Source: Cladophialophora immunda
Lineage: Eukaryota > Ascomycota > Eurotiomycetes > Chaetothyriales > Herpotrichiellaceae
DNA length: 64,000 nucleotides
Assembly (NCBI RefSeq): GCF_000835495.1
Contig: NW_015622545.1
Coordinates: forward strand, 1,364,001 to 1,428,000
Direction of reading: 5' to 3'
Shown piece after piece: positions 1-10,700 of this stretch. The translations under genes and the position numbers were made by a program. How positions within the stretch are numbered: the stretch's first letter is position 1; each line of letters starts with the position of its first letter. The notes under the pieces were generated by a model. The model searched no databases. It was given only the letters and a program-made list of their open reading frames with translations, and had not been told where the DNA came from.

Positions 1-221
1 AGCCTGCTGGGGCAACGGGGATGTTGTTGGCTGTTCCGGCTGCTCTTTGTGGAAAACATGGACTTTGCCCGATCGGTGGTGGGTGTCGGTGGGCCTTTGT
101 CACGGCGAGGTAGGCGCTGATCATCTTGAGCTTCACGTTGTTCGGGAAATACCCGTCCAAGGAAGTCGACGACGTGATGCTGCCCCTCGGCGGCTGGATC
201 GACTCAGTCTCGCCCACCCAT

Positions 222-720
222 CCACGTCTTACAGATGCTGGTCCAGTGCTTGACCCGGTGCGACGGATCGCGTTTACTACCCAGCAGGATCACGCGGTCC
301 TCGGGGATGTTGGACATCTTGGCCGCCTTTAGGGCCGTGGGCAGGAAGTCCGTCGCCGTCACGATCGCCTTGGACCCAGAGTTGGATAGCTGGAAGGACA
401 GCTCGTCGGCCGAATACGCGGGGTTCGCGGGCGATATGATGCCGCTAGCGAAGAAGACGCCATAGATAGACGATGGGGGTAAAGTCGACGTCGTTGGATG
501 CGTAGATGTTCAGCACGTCGCCCTTCCCCCGGTCCCGGAGGTTGCGTAGACCGCCTCCAAACGCCGCAGCGGCTTCTTTGACATCGGCCCACGTGTAGTG
601 CCGCGACGAGTCTCGTGGAACACTGCAAGGCACATTGAGCGGGCCGTCCAAAACGATCCAGTCCAACATGCGACAAATGCAAGACACGCGGAAGGTGGTT
701 TCTGGTTTCCACAATCAGCG
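222..720 (-). pseudogene. 4-coumarate-CoA-ligase-like (AMP-binding) relic
   Basis: Two adjacent reading frames on the minus strand read like the N-terminal part of a fungal acyl/aryl-CoA ligase of the AMP-binding superfamily. The first (about 714 to 460) contains YTWADVKEAA and an ending like DFTPIVY. The second (about 460 to 222) continues with ASGIISPANPAYSADEL and DRVILLGS. In the family this section follows the start and precedes the P-loop SSGTTGLPKG, which I could not find, so the catalytic half is absent. The frame change near 460 and the lost C terminus make it non-functional. It lies directly downstream of the polyubiquitin relic on the same strand. The family call is from motif resemblance; substrate is unknown. 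Confidence 0.6.
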
Positions 721-731
721 TGGTGTGGTCA

Positions 732-1408
<677 letters not shown>

Positions 1409-1739
1409 TGTACCGCAAACCAAAAGTTTCAGCCGATGATGGCGTTCAGTGATGTGGTAAGTCTGCTTTTGTTTCTCCTCCACGGACTGGCGTGAGGGCT
1501 TTGCCCCGCTAGGCTCAAGATTGTAGATGGCGGCGATACTGCTTGGTGATCAAGGTGGCCGGAGGGGGATGGGGTGGAACAGTTCAAAAAGCCCCAGGCC
1601 TCAGCCAGAAGATCGAGAAGCACAGAATTTGTTGCGCTGTCACGTTGGCCGAGGCTGGAATTGGGTTGACTTCCTAGTGAGCGAACGACGGCCAGATGGC
1701 AGTGGTGCAAGCTTGAACTGCTTGGCCAACGAGACTGAC

Positions 1740-1935
1740 TTAGCTGCCGTAGTAAATGATGCACGGCACCCCCAACATGCCGAACGATGCTCTGAACGTG
1801 CCCGGAAAGTTGGTACCAAGCTGGCTACCCAGGTATCCAGATACAGCGCAGGGAGTGGAGACGATGATGTTCCCGACCAAGCACGCCACCACACAGAGCC
1901 CTGGATTCGGTTCGTGAGAGGAGGCTGAGCTTGAC
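1740..1935 (-). pseudogene. NCS1 nucleobase permease fragment
   Basis: One frame reads CLVGNIIVSTPCAVSGYLG, then SQLGTNFP and FRASFGMLG. This resembles the second/third membrane segments of NCS1 (uracil/allantoin/cytosine permease) transporters, where a small-residue helix is followed by FPV-RASFG. The piece is about 60 codons where the family has about 500, ends at a stop at 1740, and its upstream part is out of frame. It is a splinter of a plasma-membrane importer gene. Substrate cannot be told. Confidence 0.5.
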
Positions 1936-2229
1936 ATCTCTTGACGGGGTCTATGCAACCGTTCTTGACGCCATCTTCCACGGTGTCCAGGACACTCCTG
2001 TCGAGGATTGTCTCGGATACATTGATGAAGCTTGTCATCTCGAAGCAATGCGTCAGATGGCAGACACCTTGGGCGCAAAGGGAATCGATTGTCAGGAGCT
2101 GCGTGACGATACTGCTGGCCTTCTTGGTGAACGCGGGCATGGAAGACCCGAAGCCACAGGACTTGGTGCTCAGGTTCAAGGAAAACATGCCCTTGAACGC
2201 CTACAAGAAGTTAGTCGAGTGAGTAATCA

Positions 2230-3085
2230 TCCCAGAATAGACTCACCCTGACCCCGCCCCCGAGGATTTTGATACTCGGAGATGTAAACGCCGTAGTCGG
2301 TTCCAATCGCGCACAGAAGCCGACCGTACGGCTAGTTGAACACGATCTTGACCTCACCCTAGCGTTTCTCGAAGCTGACGGCATGACTGCCATTCCTCAG
2401 TCAGTATGCGGCTTCGGCACCGGTTTGGAAGGGAGGGCCTCGAGGAAGGATAAGATCGATGTGCATTAGCAAAATCCCCAGCGATGGCATCGTTGGGACT
2501 TGTGGGCTATGAGCCGATCGATCCGCGTCGACCATTCATAGTGTCACGGTATTAGACGCCAGGTTTGGGCACTGGACACCGTGTTCCGCAGAACTGGAAG
2601 AGGGTAGATACCCAAGGCCGCAGGATGCATACCTTGGGTTTCTGAAAGCTGACGGGCACGACTACCATTCCTCAGTCAGTATACGGCTTCGGCACCGCCG
2701 CACGCTTGAAGGAGCTTGAGCACGAACCTCTTCGTGACGGCAACAATGTCGTGGGCGTCGTCCAGTATTGGGGCGGCCAGGTCGCTGTCGACTGCGGCAC
2801 CACCACCACACAGAGGATTTCCTACGGCAGACCACGAAGCTCCTGTGGCAGACGAGGTGGGTGGACAGCCTGTGATCGCTGCTGAAGAAGACGAGGGATT
2901 CGGGGAATTTATCCGTTCCCAACGACCCCCATAGATACCTTCTCTTTAACCTCTGGCAATATGCATGTCGCCCTCCTGGCTCTTTTTCTTTTGTTTTTTT
3001 CTGGAACAAACCCCGGTGAGGTGAAGCCAGCTGCCACTGGGGGCGAGAGCTGAAGTGATTGCTTCGATATTATCCAATCTCTCGG
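2230..3085. other. No recognisable gene
   Basis: Only short ORFs without familiar motifs are present. A phrase reading roughly 'gaagctgacgg...ccattcctcagtcagtat' occurs twice (near 2371-2407 and 2647-2683), a small direct duplication within the stretch. Confidence 0.4.
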
Positions 3086-3200
3086 TCTTGAGCAGAGCAA
3101 GCAGAGCAAGCAGAGTAAGCAGAGCAAGCAGAGCAGAGCAGAACAGGCAGAGGAGGCAGAGCAAGCAGAGCAGAGCAGAACAGGGGAGAGCAGGCAGAGC
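3086..3200. repeat. GAGCAAGCA-type simple repeat
   Basis: Purine-rich short tandem repeat built from GAGCAAGCA/GAGCAGAGCA units. It gives spurious Ser/Arg-rich reading on plus and Leu/Cys/Ser-rich reading on minus; I treat neither as coding. Confidence 0.9.
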
Positions 3201-3511
3201 AGAGCCGCCCAAACATCTCGCGTCCGACGACAGAAAGAATGAGTGGTGGACGGACAATGGAGGCAGAGGAACGTCTGGACTGCTCGCAGCCCTGGGCGGA
3301 AGCATACTGAGCATATTTCGACAAGCCCAGGAGCATTGTGCGGTGAACTGACTGCGCCAAGGGCTGGGTGGCAGAGTGCCTGCCTGACCTGCATGTCTGC
3401 CCTGCATGACTGCAGACTACGCCATGACTGCTCTGGACAGACTGCGCTGGATAGACTGCGGTGCATTGAACTCCCTCAAAGACATGCATTCAGCGTCCAA
3501 TCCAAACTTCG

Positions 3512-3640
3512 CTTTCCTTTGTCCATACGACTATTTGACACCACCCCTTTCCTTTGTCCACGCGACTATTTGGCACTACCCCTTTCCTTTGTCCATGCGA
3601 CTGTTTGACACCACCGCTTTCCTTTGTCTATACGCGACAA
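3512..3640. repeat. 35-bp tandem repeat, nearly four copies
   Basis: CTTTCCTTTGTCCAT begins at about 3512, 3547, 3582 and 3617, an exact 35-bp period. Each unit continues with a CGACTATTTGACACCACC-like end. Copies differ by a few substitutions and the last is partial. No coding role is seen. Confidence 0.9.
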
Positions 3641-3642
3641 GC

Positions 3643-4137
3643 TCAGTTCGCACAGTCATAGTTCACATACGGGGCACACATGATGTCGGGGCTAAAAAAA
3701 CACGGGGTAAACAATGCCGGGGTGCACAACGTCGGAGCAAATGTCGGGGTGCGCCATTGGGGTGAACATGTAGCCATGATCTCTGCCCACTGGCCTCTGG
3801 CCTCTGGCCTCTCCTGGACTGACCTGGGTTTCGGAGGCGCCCGGGGGGGAAGGGGGAGGCGCCCAAGGCGTCGGCCACTGGACCAGTTCGGCGACGAGGA
3901 TTTAGACAGCGGCCAGGATGACCCAGTCTCAATGCCGGCGCCGCCAGCCAGTAGCCACTGCCAACACCCTTCGTTCCAGTCCGCGTACGTGAACCAGCAC
4001 TTGTACGGGTTGCTTGGTGATGGACACGGTCTCGTGGCGCCCTTGTAGCAGATATTGTACTCGAAGCGGCACACCAGCACGGTCTCGTGGCTGTTGAAGC
4101 CGTGGGCATTGCTGATTTTGAAGTGGAAACGTTTCAT
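3643..4137 (-). CDS. Unrecognised ORF, doubtful
   Basis: An ATG-initiated ORF (start 4137) whose first 70 codons look protein-like: rich in Cys, Trp and Tyr, with phrases such as YKCWFTYADWNEGCWQWL. It then turns into low-complexity Arg/Pro sequence where the plus strand is G-rich with repeated GTCGGGGT. No signal peptide is seen. It could be the C-terminal exon of a Cys-rich protein fused by chance to repeat DNA. No family is recognised. Confidence 0.2.
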   Translation of the reverse strand: MKRFHFKISNAHGFNSHETVLVCRFEYNICYKGATRPCPSPSNPYKCWFTYADWNEGCWQWLLAGGAGIETGSSWPLSKSSSPNWSSGRRLGRLPLPPRAPPKPRSVQERPEARGQWAEIMATCSPQWRTPTFAPTLCTPALFTPCFFSPDIMCAPYVNYDCAN

Positions 4138-4190
4138 ACGAGCAATTTTCTATTGCTCGTAGCGAGCTCTATGAGCCCGTAGCGAGCTGG

Positions 4191-4651
4191 CTATCTCGCT
4201 CTGGGAGCACTCCCACGGTTTACGTGGTTACGGAGGGTTGTAATCACCCATTGGGCATTGCCCCGTTACTGCCAGGCCACCCTCCTCTAGATCTCGAGGA
4301 TCATGCTGTCGTCGTCATCGTCGTCATCGTTGTCATCGTCGTCATCGTCGTCATCGTCCTCGTCCTCGTCGTCTTCATCCTCGTCGTCTTGGTTGTTTAG
4401 GGCCTCTGGCCCCCACTTATCCTCGAAGGTATCGAGAAGCATCTCGTCCTCGTCCTCATCCTCATCCTCGTCCTCATCCTCATCCTCGTCCTCATCCTCG
4501 TCGTCGTCGTCGTCGTCCTCCAATTGTGGATTTTGAGCCCGAAGGCCAGCCTCAACGGCTTCTAACCAACGGAGTATTCGCTCCTCCAGAGCCTCCGCCC
4601 TTAAAGTTGTCTCGTGGGCTTCGAGGAGCATCTCCTCGCTCTCGTGCCCTT
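4191..4651. repeat. Repeat A, copy 1
   Basis: Begins CTATCTCGCTCTGGGAGCAC, followed by a conserved block (acgtggttacggagggttg ... cattgggcattgcccc) and a GTC/GTCATC simple repeat. It matches 45024-45440 almost end to end and 44721-45003 in part. Just upstream GTAGCGAGCT and AGCGAGCTCTATGAG form a small repeat that could be an element end. Both large copies hold the acidic ORF. Confidence 0.85.
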
Positions 4652-4679
4652 GTTCGCTGCTGGATTGGTTTGAAGACAT
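4287..4679 (-). CDS. Acidic repeat-borne protein (family A, copy 1)
   Basis: An ATG-initiated 130-residue ORF. The first 50 residues are a predicted helix rich in Glu/Leu/Ala (GHESEEMLLEAHETTL, then EERILRWLEAVEAGLRAQNP). The rest is almost only Asp and Glu, interrupted by LLDTFEDKWGPEALNNQ, and ends DDDSMILEI. The N-terminal helix, the middle phrase and the final residues recur in the ORF at 45116-45505 while the acidic runs differ in length. That pattern suggests a conserved protein with an expandable acidic linker, or a repeat element that by chance keeps a frame. The opposite strand gives a poly-Ser ORF, an artefact of the same triplets. Function unknown. Confidence 0.45.
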   Translation of the reverse strand: MSSNQSSSEQGHESEEMLLEAHETTLRAEALEERILRWLEAVEAGLRAQNPQLEDDDDDDEDEDEDEDEDEDEDEDEDEMLLDTFEDKWGPEALNNQDDEDEDDEDEDDDDDDDDDNDDDDDDDSMILEI

Positions 4680-4699
4680 GGCTTTCGCGTAGGGTTAGT

Positions 4700-7439
4700 T
4701 TCGTAGTTCTTAAGTATACAATTGGAAAAAGGGTCGAAAAGGAGGCCTTGGTCTACAGGTGTTGGTCTCATGGAGGTACTTACTTACTGGATAGTGATGA
4801 CTGTGAAGATGTAATATTGGTTATGGTGGCTTGGTCGACTGGCCTACTTCTCCTGGCGCGGTCGACTGTCCTGCTACAAAGTATTATTCCAGCATGACTA
4901 AATTAGATTGTGCGCCCTGCCATCAACCAACGCCCAATCAAACTGCGTGCCCATGACCCGCACTCGCTACTCGAACTCTAATTGGGCTGTGCTGGAAAAT
5001 CAGGTACAGTCCGGCAGATTGTCAAAAATCGACTCGAGAACACGCATCATGACCGCGAGAACGGCACTGTGCGAGGCTTGATGTGCCTCTGTGCTTGATG
5101 TTTCTTCCCAGGCACGGAAGGAGCGAAAAGAGTGGCATTATAGGCGTCAAACTCGGGCCGTACCGTAAATGCATATTTCCACTAAAGCTTCCGTCTTTTC
5201 GACCACGTCATGAATCGGGTGCACTTCCACCTTGAAAGGATCCGATATCTGCAACGGCGTAGCCAAGGTGCGGCAGGCATGATCGCGCGCGTGTCTTGCG
5301 CCTCAACCTCCGCCCGCTGAGCGCGCAGCAAGGCCCGGTAGTGTGCTGGCTTGCAACTGTTGTTCGTACTGATTCAGTGCCATTGACAGTGGCTGGGTTG
5401 GTGCTTGCACCTGGATTGCCATGTTATCAAGCGGGCTGCCTTGCCGGCGTTGGAGGCTGCGGACCGAGCCAGATCGCGAGGCGACGGCACACGGGGAGAC
5501 AACCAGAAGTACGTACGCGCTGGTTGAACTTCTGCTTCATTCTTGTAGCAACACGAGACCTCTCAGAATCAGAAGGCCCAAGAGCTACAACTGTTGCTTC
5601 GGGATGTACTGGACCCAATGGAATAGGACGAGGAGCAACCACCACCAGGATTAGTCGGCCGTGGTCAGCCCACCACAAGGAGGCATTAGTCGAGGACAGC
5701 CGCAAAATTGTGGCATGGCTCCTGCTGGCCCAGGGCCAAAAGGACCTCAGAACAGGCGGGACGAGAAACACCATCATCTGCGAGGCGGGTGCGATGCCGC
5801 GAGTAGTGATACTACCAGCCGAGCCGCAAATAAGGCCAGTGGTGGTGGTGTCGGTGCTGACAGCGAAGACGAAGGGGTCGGAGGGAGCATCCTCTCGGTG
5901 GGCCTTCTCGTGGCTCGCGCGACATTACGGCAACTTCTATGACCCGGACAGCATGCTCGAGGCCGAGGTGTTCAAGATGGACGGGACGACCCTGCGGGCC
6001 TCGTAGGAGCCGGACCTGCCATGAGCGTTGCGCGGTGCGGGTGCGAGTTTCTGTGTGGTCACCAAGTTCAAGCTGCGTGCCTACCCGCGGGCCGTGCGCA
6101 GGCCACTTTCGAGGCCTGGCTGATAGCTGCGCATCCAGGCACACAGCCGCTGATCGAGCCGACTTTGGGCTGTGCTGCTGGACGGGGGGTCAAAGCAGTT
6201 GTAGTCCACGAAGCAGATGGAGCGGAGCGGTGCTAGGGGTACCAGAAGTAAACAAGGAACAAACGCCGCTGTTGTGCCCGCCCCAATTACCCAAGCAGTC
6301 CTGTTTGCACAGGGCCCAACCCGCAGAAGAATACTCAGGACCACGGGGAATCGAAATCACACAGCCCTTCTCACAGAATGACGGTCGGTAGCAACGCCGC
6401 AGCCGACCACAATTGAAAAACGGAAGGAATTGATGGCACCGGAAGAGGCTTCTGAATCCCTCCCCGTATGGACACGCAGGTCGCAAATAGACTTCCAGCC
6501 TTGCCGCCACGCCGTCGAACGACCTGAAATTGATGCTGGAGCAACCGCTGAAAACCTCCTTACTGCCCTCTCGATAGCTCACATTGAGCGGACATTGGCG
6601 CCGGGACGGGCTACATATACGTAGCCCTCCAGCCGTCGACACTTTATTAATGATTACGTCTTGGGACACGGAGAACTCCCCTACGAGCCAGCTAAGCTGT
6701 TGCGTGAACCGTCTACCAGGAGACGCTGGGAGGGGGAGCTAGCCGGCTGGGGATGAGACTTGCTGGCCTGAGTTTTGAGCACTTCGGTCCGGCCCGCATG
6801 GGCTGCCGTCTTGGCTGCGAATCTCCATCCATTCTCGGCCGTTTTCGTGAAGCGGAGGAACCGTGGAGAGGGAAGGGAGTAGTACCTTCCTGAAATGACC
6901 TTATCTCCGGCTACCTGCGGCGGCAACGAGCCTGGCCATCGCAGTTTAGTCGTGGAATAGTCGAACGCCAAACTATCCCATATCAGGCTAGAAGTCATGT
7001 GAAAGACAGCACTCATGATGGCGAGCGAGGAGAGTGGGCAACAAGTTTGATTGGGGATTAAGCCTGTGGCAGGCCGAGCCAACCGACAGTCCACGCAAAG
7101 ACCGGAGCATTTTTGGCCTTGAAGCCAATACACGGTGGGCACGGGTCACCCGAAGCTCCGTACACTCAGGCACAGACGTCTGCCTGTAGAGATAGCTACG
7201 CCCGAGGGAAACAAACACGGAATTGCTTTGCACCCCTCCAATGCCCCCGCCGACTTGCATAAGAGCATCTGCGTTGTTCTTTTTCACTCCCGACCCTTGA
7301 TTTTCGTATTGTACACTATCGTGGGCGAATCGTTCGCCCCCTTTTTGGCGCTGTGTCGTCTCTTTTTCCGTTGATGTTGGGATTCTGGGGGGAGGATCGA
7401 GTATGTCATAACTCGTCGAGCGCGGCAGAGTCCGAGTTA
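4700..7439. other. No recognisable gene; scattered short ORFs
   Basis: Several ORFs of 70-240 codons occur (for example 5296-6006 plus, starting at TTG, and 6190-6669 minus, Cys-rich) but none shows a familiar motif. Overlapping frames on both strands look equally protein-like. A Gln-rich run (about 5550-5600 plus, reading like QQHETSQNQKAQEL) and a minus-strand stretch near 5220-5380 (NQYEQQLQAS) may be exon debris. Confidence 0.35.
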
Positions 7440-8015
7440 TTATCGCTCTTCGAGTAGTTGTATGCACAAGTAGTATAGCTCGAGGCTATTCGTGATGGAC
7501 GGCGGCCTAGGCCCAAGGAACTTGACCGCACCGCAACAGGTGAGACTGTACTTTCCCCCAACATCTCGCAAGCCGTCTCTGTCCTTCTCCCTGAGAAATA
7601 GGTTGTCGACTTCAATGCCGGCAAAGAATTTGTACCTGCGAGACAACTCTTCGAGAGCTCCGACCTGTCGGAGGTTTAGCATGGCCCCATGGGATCGGGT
7701 CCAGAAATGGGCATGCGAAACCACGGTGCATTCGCCGGAGACATTGTCAGCTTCGAAACCAGCATATTGGCCATCTTCGAACAGTGCGAGATCGCGAGCG
7801 GGATTCGAAGCCACGACGATCCTGTTTTCCTTTATGCCCTCCTGGAGGAGATGCAACTCTTTATGCAACACCCGGATGCTGTTCCAGCCCTCCCTCGCAT
7901 CGCCCGGTGGGACAACAGCGCGGAATCCACTCCCCAGGATGAGGTTATCCGGCAGGACGTAAAAAGGCCATTTGTTAATGCAGACGTAGCGAGCGCCATT
8001 ATCGACGTATTTCAT
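7440..8015 (-). CDS. Hypothetical protein, intact ORF
   Basis: An uninterrupted ORF of 191 codons from the ATG at 8015 (reading MKYVDNGARYV); the frame is open further upstream but without an earlier ATG, so an upstream exon is possible. The composition is globular: mixed hydrophobic and charged residues, with phrases such as INKWPFYVLPDNLILGSG and VVSHAHFWTRSHGAML. No signal peptide, membrane helix or repeats are seen. The C terminus ends SLELYYLCIQLLEER. It stands alone between stretches without genes. I do not recognise the family. It is one of few ORFs here without internal damage. Confidence 0.5.
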   Translation of the reverse strand: MKYVDNGARYVCINKWPFYVLPDNLILGSGFRAVVPPGDAREGWNSIRVLHKELHLLQEGIKENRIVVASNPARDLALFEDGQYAGFEADNVSGECTVVSHAHFWTRSHGAMLNLRQVGALEELSRRYKFFAGIEVDNLFLREKDRDGLRDVGGKYSLTCCGAVKFLGPRPPSITNSLELYYLCIQLLEER

Positions 8016-8069
8016 GTCTGATTCTAGGTTTGCAGGCACCGCACCATGCTCAATGAGAGATACCAAGGT

Positions 8070-9204
8070 GTGCTTGGTGATTGAACGGCGTGGTCCTAGT
8101 CCCGGGACTTTGTTGAGTCTTTAAGGCGGCGGACCGGACCCGGTCCTCCGCCATTACTATGGTTTTTTCGTTGGCCATGCGGTTGGGAAACGATACGTCT
8201 GCTGGTCACATTGCAAAGGACGGAAAACGTCGCAGAACGAGCTGAGGAACGAAAGTGGGGAATGGCCAGATGGCCGGAGAGAAGGGGGCACAGAGAGCAG
8301 CCATAGATTGGCCAAAATTAGCCAAACAGGGACTGTTTGAGCAGCCTGACTCGGGTTACTGAGCGGCGGATCGCAGATATGGGCCATGGCGAGAGTGGGG
8401 AGCACAGATGAGAATCTGGCCTGTCAGTATAGACGTCCTTTTCTACCGAAGACCGGGGGCTGACAGAATGCATAGGTATTGGCCGAGGGTTTCAAGCCCA
8501 TCACGACCCAGATTTTCGACAAGGGCCGGGGGGGTGGATGGGAGGGAGTCGTGTACAACAGTAAACGGGAGTCTCTGGTGACCTAGAGGAGCCCCAAAAA
8601 GCAGGGAATTTGTTTTTGGGATGGGTGGAATTGTCGAATGGTAAAACGATGGGCCAAGCTTGCGCGAAAGACCTTCAATGTTGGCGGCACTCGAGTCAAA
8701 ATGTCGAACCGGTCTAGACGAGGAGGAAAGTCGTGTTGCAGGCGTTGGTCTGTTAGATTCCAGCATCATGGCCTCATCCGTCATGCTTGCTTGGGCGCGA
8801 GCTTCTGGACTAGGTCCCCTTCGACCACGCCCCCTCCATGATCTTGCCGGATATGGCGGGTTCCAGGCCGGGACTTACAGGGTCGGGGTTCTTTAGCCAT
8901 TGCGGATTTTGTTGCTGTTCACTGGGATGCACCTCCGTCGGCTGTGCCCGGCTGGCGACTTGCTGCTAGGGTTCGGCGCCCTCGTCGATCGACGCCATTG
9001 AGTTTTGCGGAGTAGGCATATTCTTCTATTCTCCTCCTCCCACATTCGCTGCGCAGTCTGTGCAGCCCAGTCTCCAGATGCACCTCACGCACCACAGTGT
9101 GCTGTAGGATCGAGCCATGGCCTGTACCGAATGTCCGCAACAGAAGATGCCCTTCATCATGATGATGTCTTGCCAACGCTGGCACCAGCTTTGATCAGGT
9201 CCTC
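8070..9204. other. No recognisable gene
   Basis: Only short overlapping ORFs on both strands. 8443-8784 (minus) reads as a low-information Ser/Pro-rich peptide. No motifs seen. Confidence 0.35.
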
Positions 9205-9402
9205 TTGATGACTCTCAAGGGTCAGAAGCCGATCCCATTCGGACTGAGGAAGAAGTTGTGCCTTGTGGTGGTTGATTTCTTCCAACAGGCCGCCCTGCAG
9301 GCATATATGTTTTATCAACTCAAATCATTCTCGCCCTCGGCGCCGGACAACCAGACATCGTTCGAGGCTGGCGTGTTGAAGGGTTTTTTCACAGCCGCCC
9401 AG
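9205..9402 (+). pseudogene. MFS transporter N-terminal fragment
   Basis: Reads IPFGLRKKLCLVVVDFFQQA, then a short linker and FEAGVLKGFFTAAQ. The spacing fits the first membrane helix, external loop and start of helix 2 of fungal MFS drug/nutrient transporters, where an AG-x-L-x-G-x-FTAAQ phrase is common just before the RVADR-type loop. The exon ends at 9402 with a GTACAG donor, and a 60-nt stretch to a TTTACAG acceptor at 9462 would be a normal fungal intron. The sequence after the acceptor hits a stop at once, so only this first exon survives. Confidence 0.55.
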
Positions 9403-10154
9403 GTACAGAGTACTTTCTTATGACCGGAGAGGGAGATTGCAAAAACTGGACTATCTTTACAGGAATCTAGATGCATGCAGCATTTCCTTCAATATTGTGC
9501 TTAGCCTTGTGATATTTTCTTCGGCTCAGATCTTGTGCCAGTCTGGGAAGCGAAGAAGATAAATGGGGAAATAAACCAAAAGCACAGCTTGGGAGAAACA
9601 AAGATAGCAATGCCAGTTGCTGCTGGGTTAGAGGCAAAAAGGGAGAAGAGACTTGGATGAAGGGGCGACTTGAAGTCTTTAGACTAGGCCACAAACGTCC
9701 GCAATGCTTCATGTGATCTAGGCAGAACTCGGAAGAAACCAAGCGATTTTGGCTGCTCGAGTGACAGAATAGAAGGGCCATTGGGGAATTAGGACCTGCT
9801 GGAGAGACGGCTCCGATGCAAAATGGAAACAACTGCAAAAGAGTCATCAACAAGTCTGACACTCAAAGGGGATCGATTTCTAGAGTGATTCTCGGCGGCG
9901 ACGGGTTTTGAACCGGCAAGCCTATCGACCAGCTCATGTAGTGGGTATCAACGTTTCTAATCGAGATGTTTCGCCCGCAGCACTAACGAAAGAAACAGCA
10001 TTTTTTGATCAGCCACCCTTCTTATGAAAGGCTCAACACTGCATTGTATGACGAGAACGAAGGAGGATCGCACGAGCCTTGAGAAACATGACGGGCTATG
10101 ATATGACATGACGAGTACCAACAGACATACAACGACTTCGAACGTAAAGCACAC

Positions 10155-10352
10155 CTGTCGGTCGATTTTGGAGGGGGGATGGAAGTGCTTTGCGATGTAC
10201 TGGGGTGGGATCTCGGACAACGGGAGCATTCGTGGCTTCGTAATGTCGTAAGGGGAAACGTCATACGCGTAGTGGAAGAAAATGGCAAACGGCACCGTCA
10301 GGATACAGGTGGTCATGGTGTCGATGCCGAAGTTGACATCTGCATAACTCAT
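10155..10352 (-). pseudogene. DUF300/Ost-alpha (TMEM184-like) fragment
   Basis: Reads SYADVNFGIDTMTTCILTVP, FAIFFHYAYDVSPY and then ITKPRMLPLSEIPPQYIAKH. Fungal members of the organic-solute-transporter-alpha/TMEM184 family have a late membrane helix with this P-FA-FFHYAY pattern followed by a Pro-rich cytosolic tail. The 66-codon piece ends at a consensus-like GTGTGC donor (10154). Beyond it the frame contains other residues before a stop at 9957. Upstream exons are missing. Assignment by pattern only. Confidence 0.5.
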
Positions 10353-10452
10353 GGTAGAGCTCTGGACGACGAGTCTGGCGGGGGTTCTGGCTCATATTCC
10401 GACGACAACATGGACTCGGAAGCTGAACGAAACCTCTCTGAATCCCAGCTCC

Positions 10453-10700
10453 TCAAGAAGCGCGAGCAAGACCGCGGCAGTCGCAAGAAGAACTACTGGT
10501 TACTCTCTCTAATCGTGTCAAAGTACAAATATCCGCGACGCGAAGTTTACTTGACTCTGAGAGGGCCTTATCGCACGAGTTTTGTAGAACTTTTGCTTTG
10601 GATTCACTGGTCCGTACAACCGTTTCGAGCACGATTTCGAGTTTGACCTTTTGGGACCTGTTCTGCTCAAACTCTTTCACTTTGGCTTCGATGGCGAGTC
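10453..10700 (-). pseudogene. Coiled-coil fragment, unrecognised
   Basis: Minus frame reads AIEAKVKEFEQNRSQKVKLE and continues with heptad-like spacing for about 50 residues before becoming Ser-rich. No start codon or partner exons are found. Confidence 0.25.

Noticed and set aside
3055..3489. Several Ser/Leu/Cys-rich ORFs
   Set aside because: They run through the GAGCAAGCA simple repeat on both strands.
4303..4536. Poly-Ser ORF on plus (and its twin at 45132-45323)
   Set aside because: Produced by the same GTC/ATC triplet repeat that encodes Asp/Glu on minus; no non-repetitive coding content.
5296..6006. 236-codon plus ORF
   Set aside because: Starts at TTG, has no recognisable motif, and overlapping minus and plus frames look just as good.
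9895..9945. tRNA-like words (cgacgggttttgaaccggcaag) suggesting a minus-strand tRNA
   Set aside because: No matching acceptor stem or anticodon arm could be paired.
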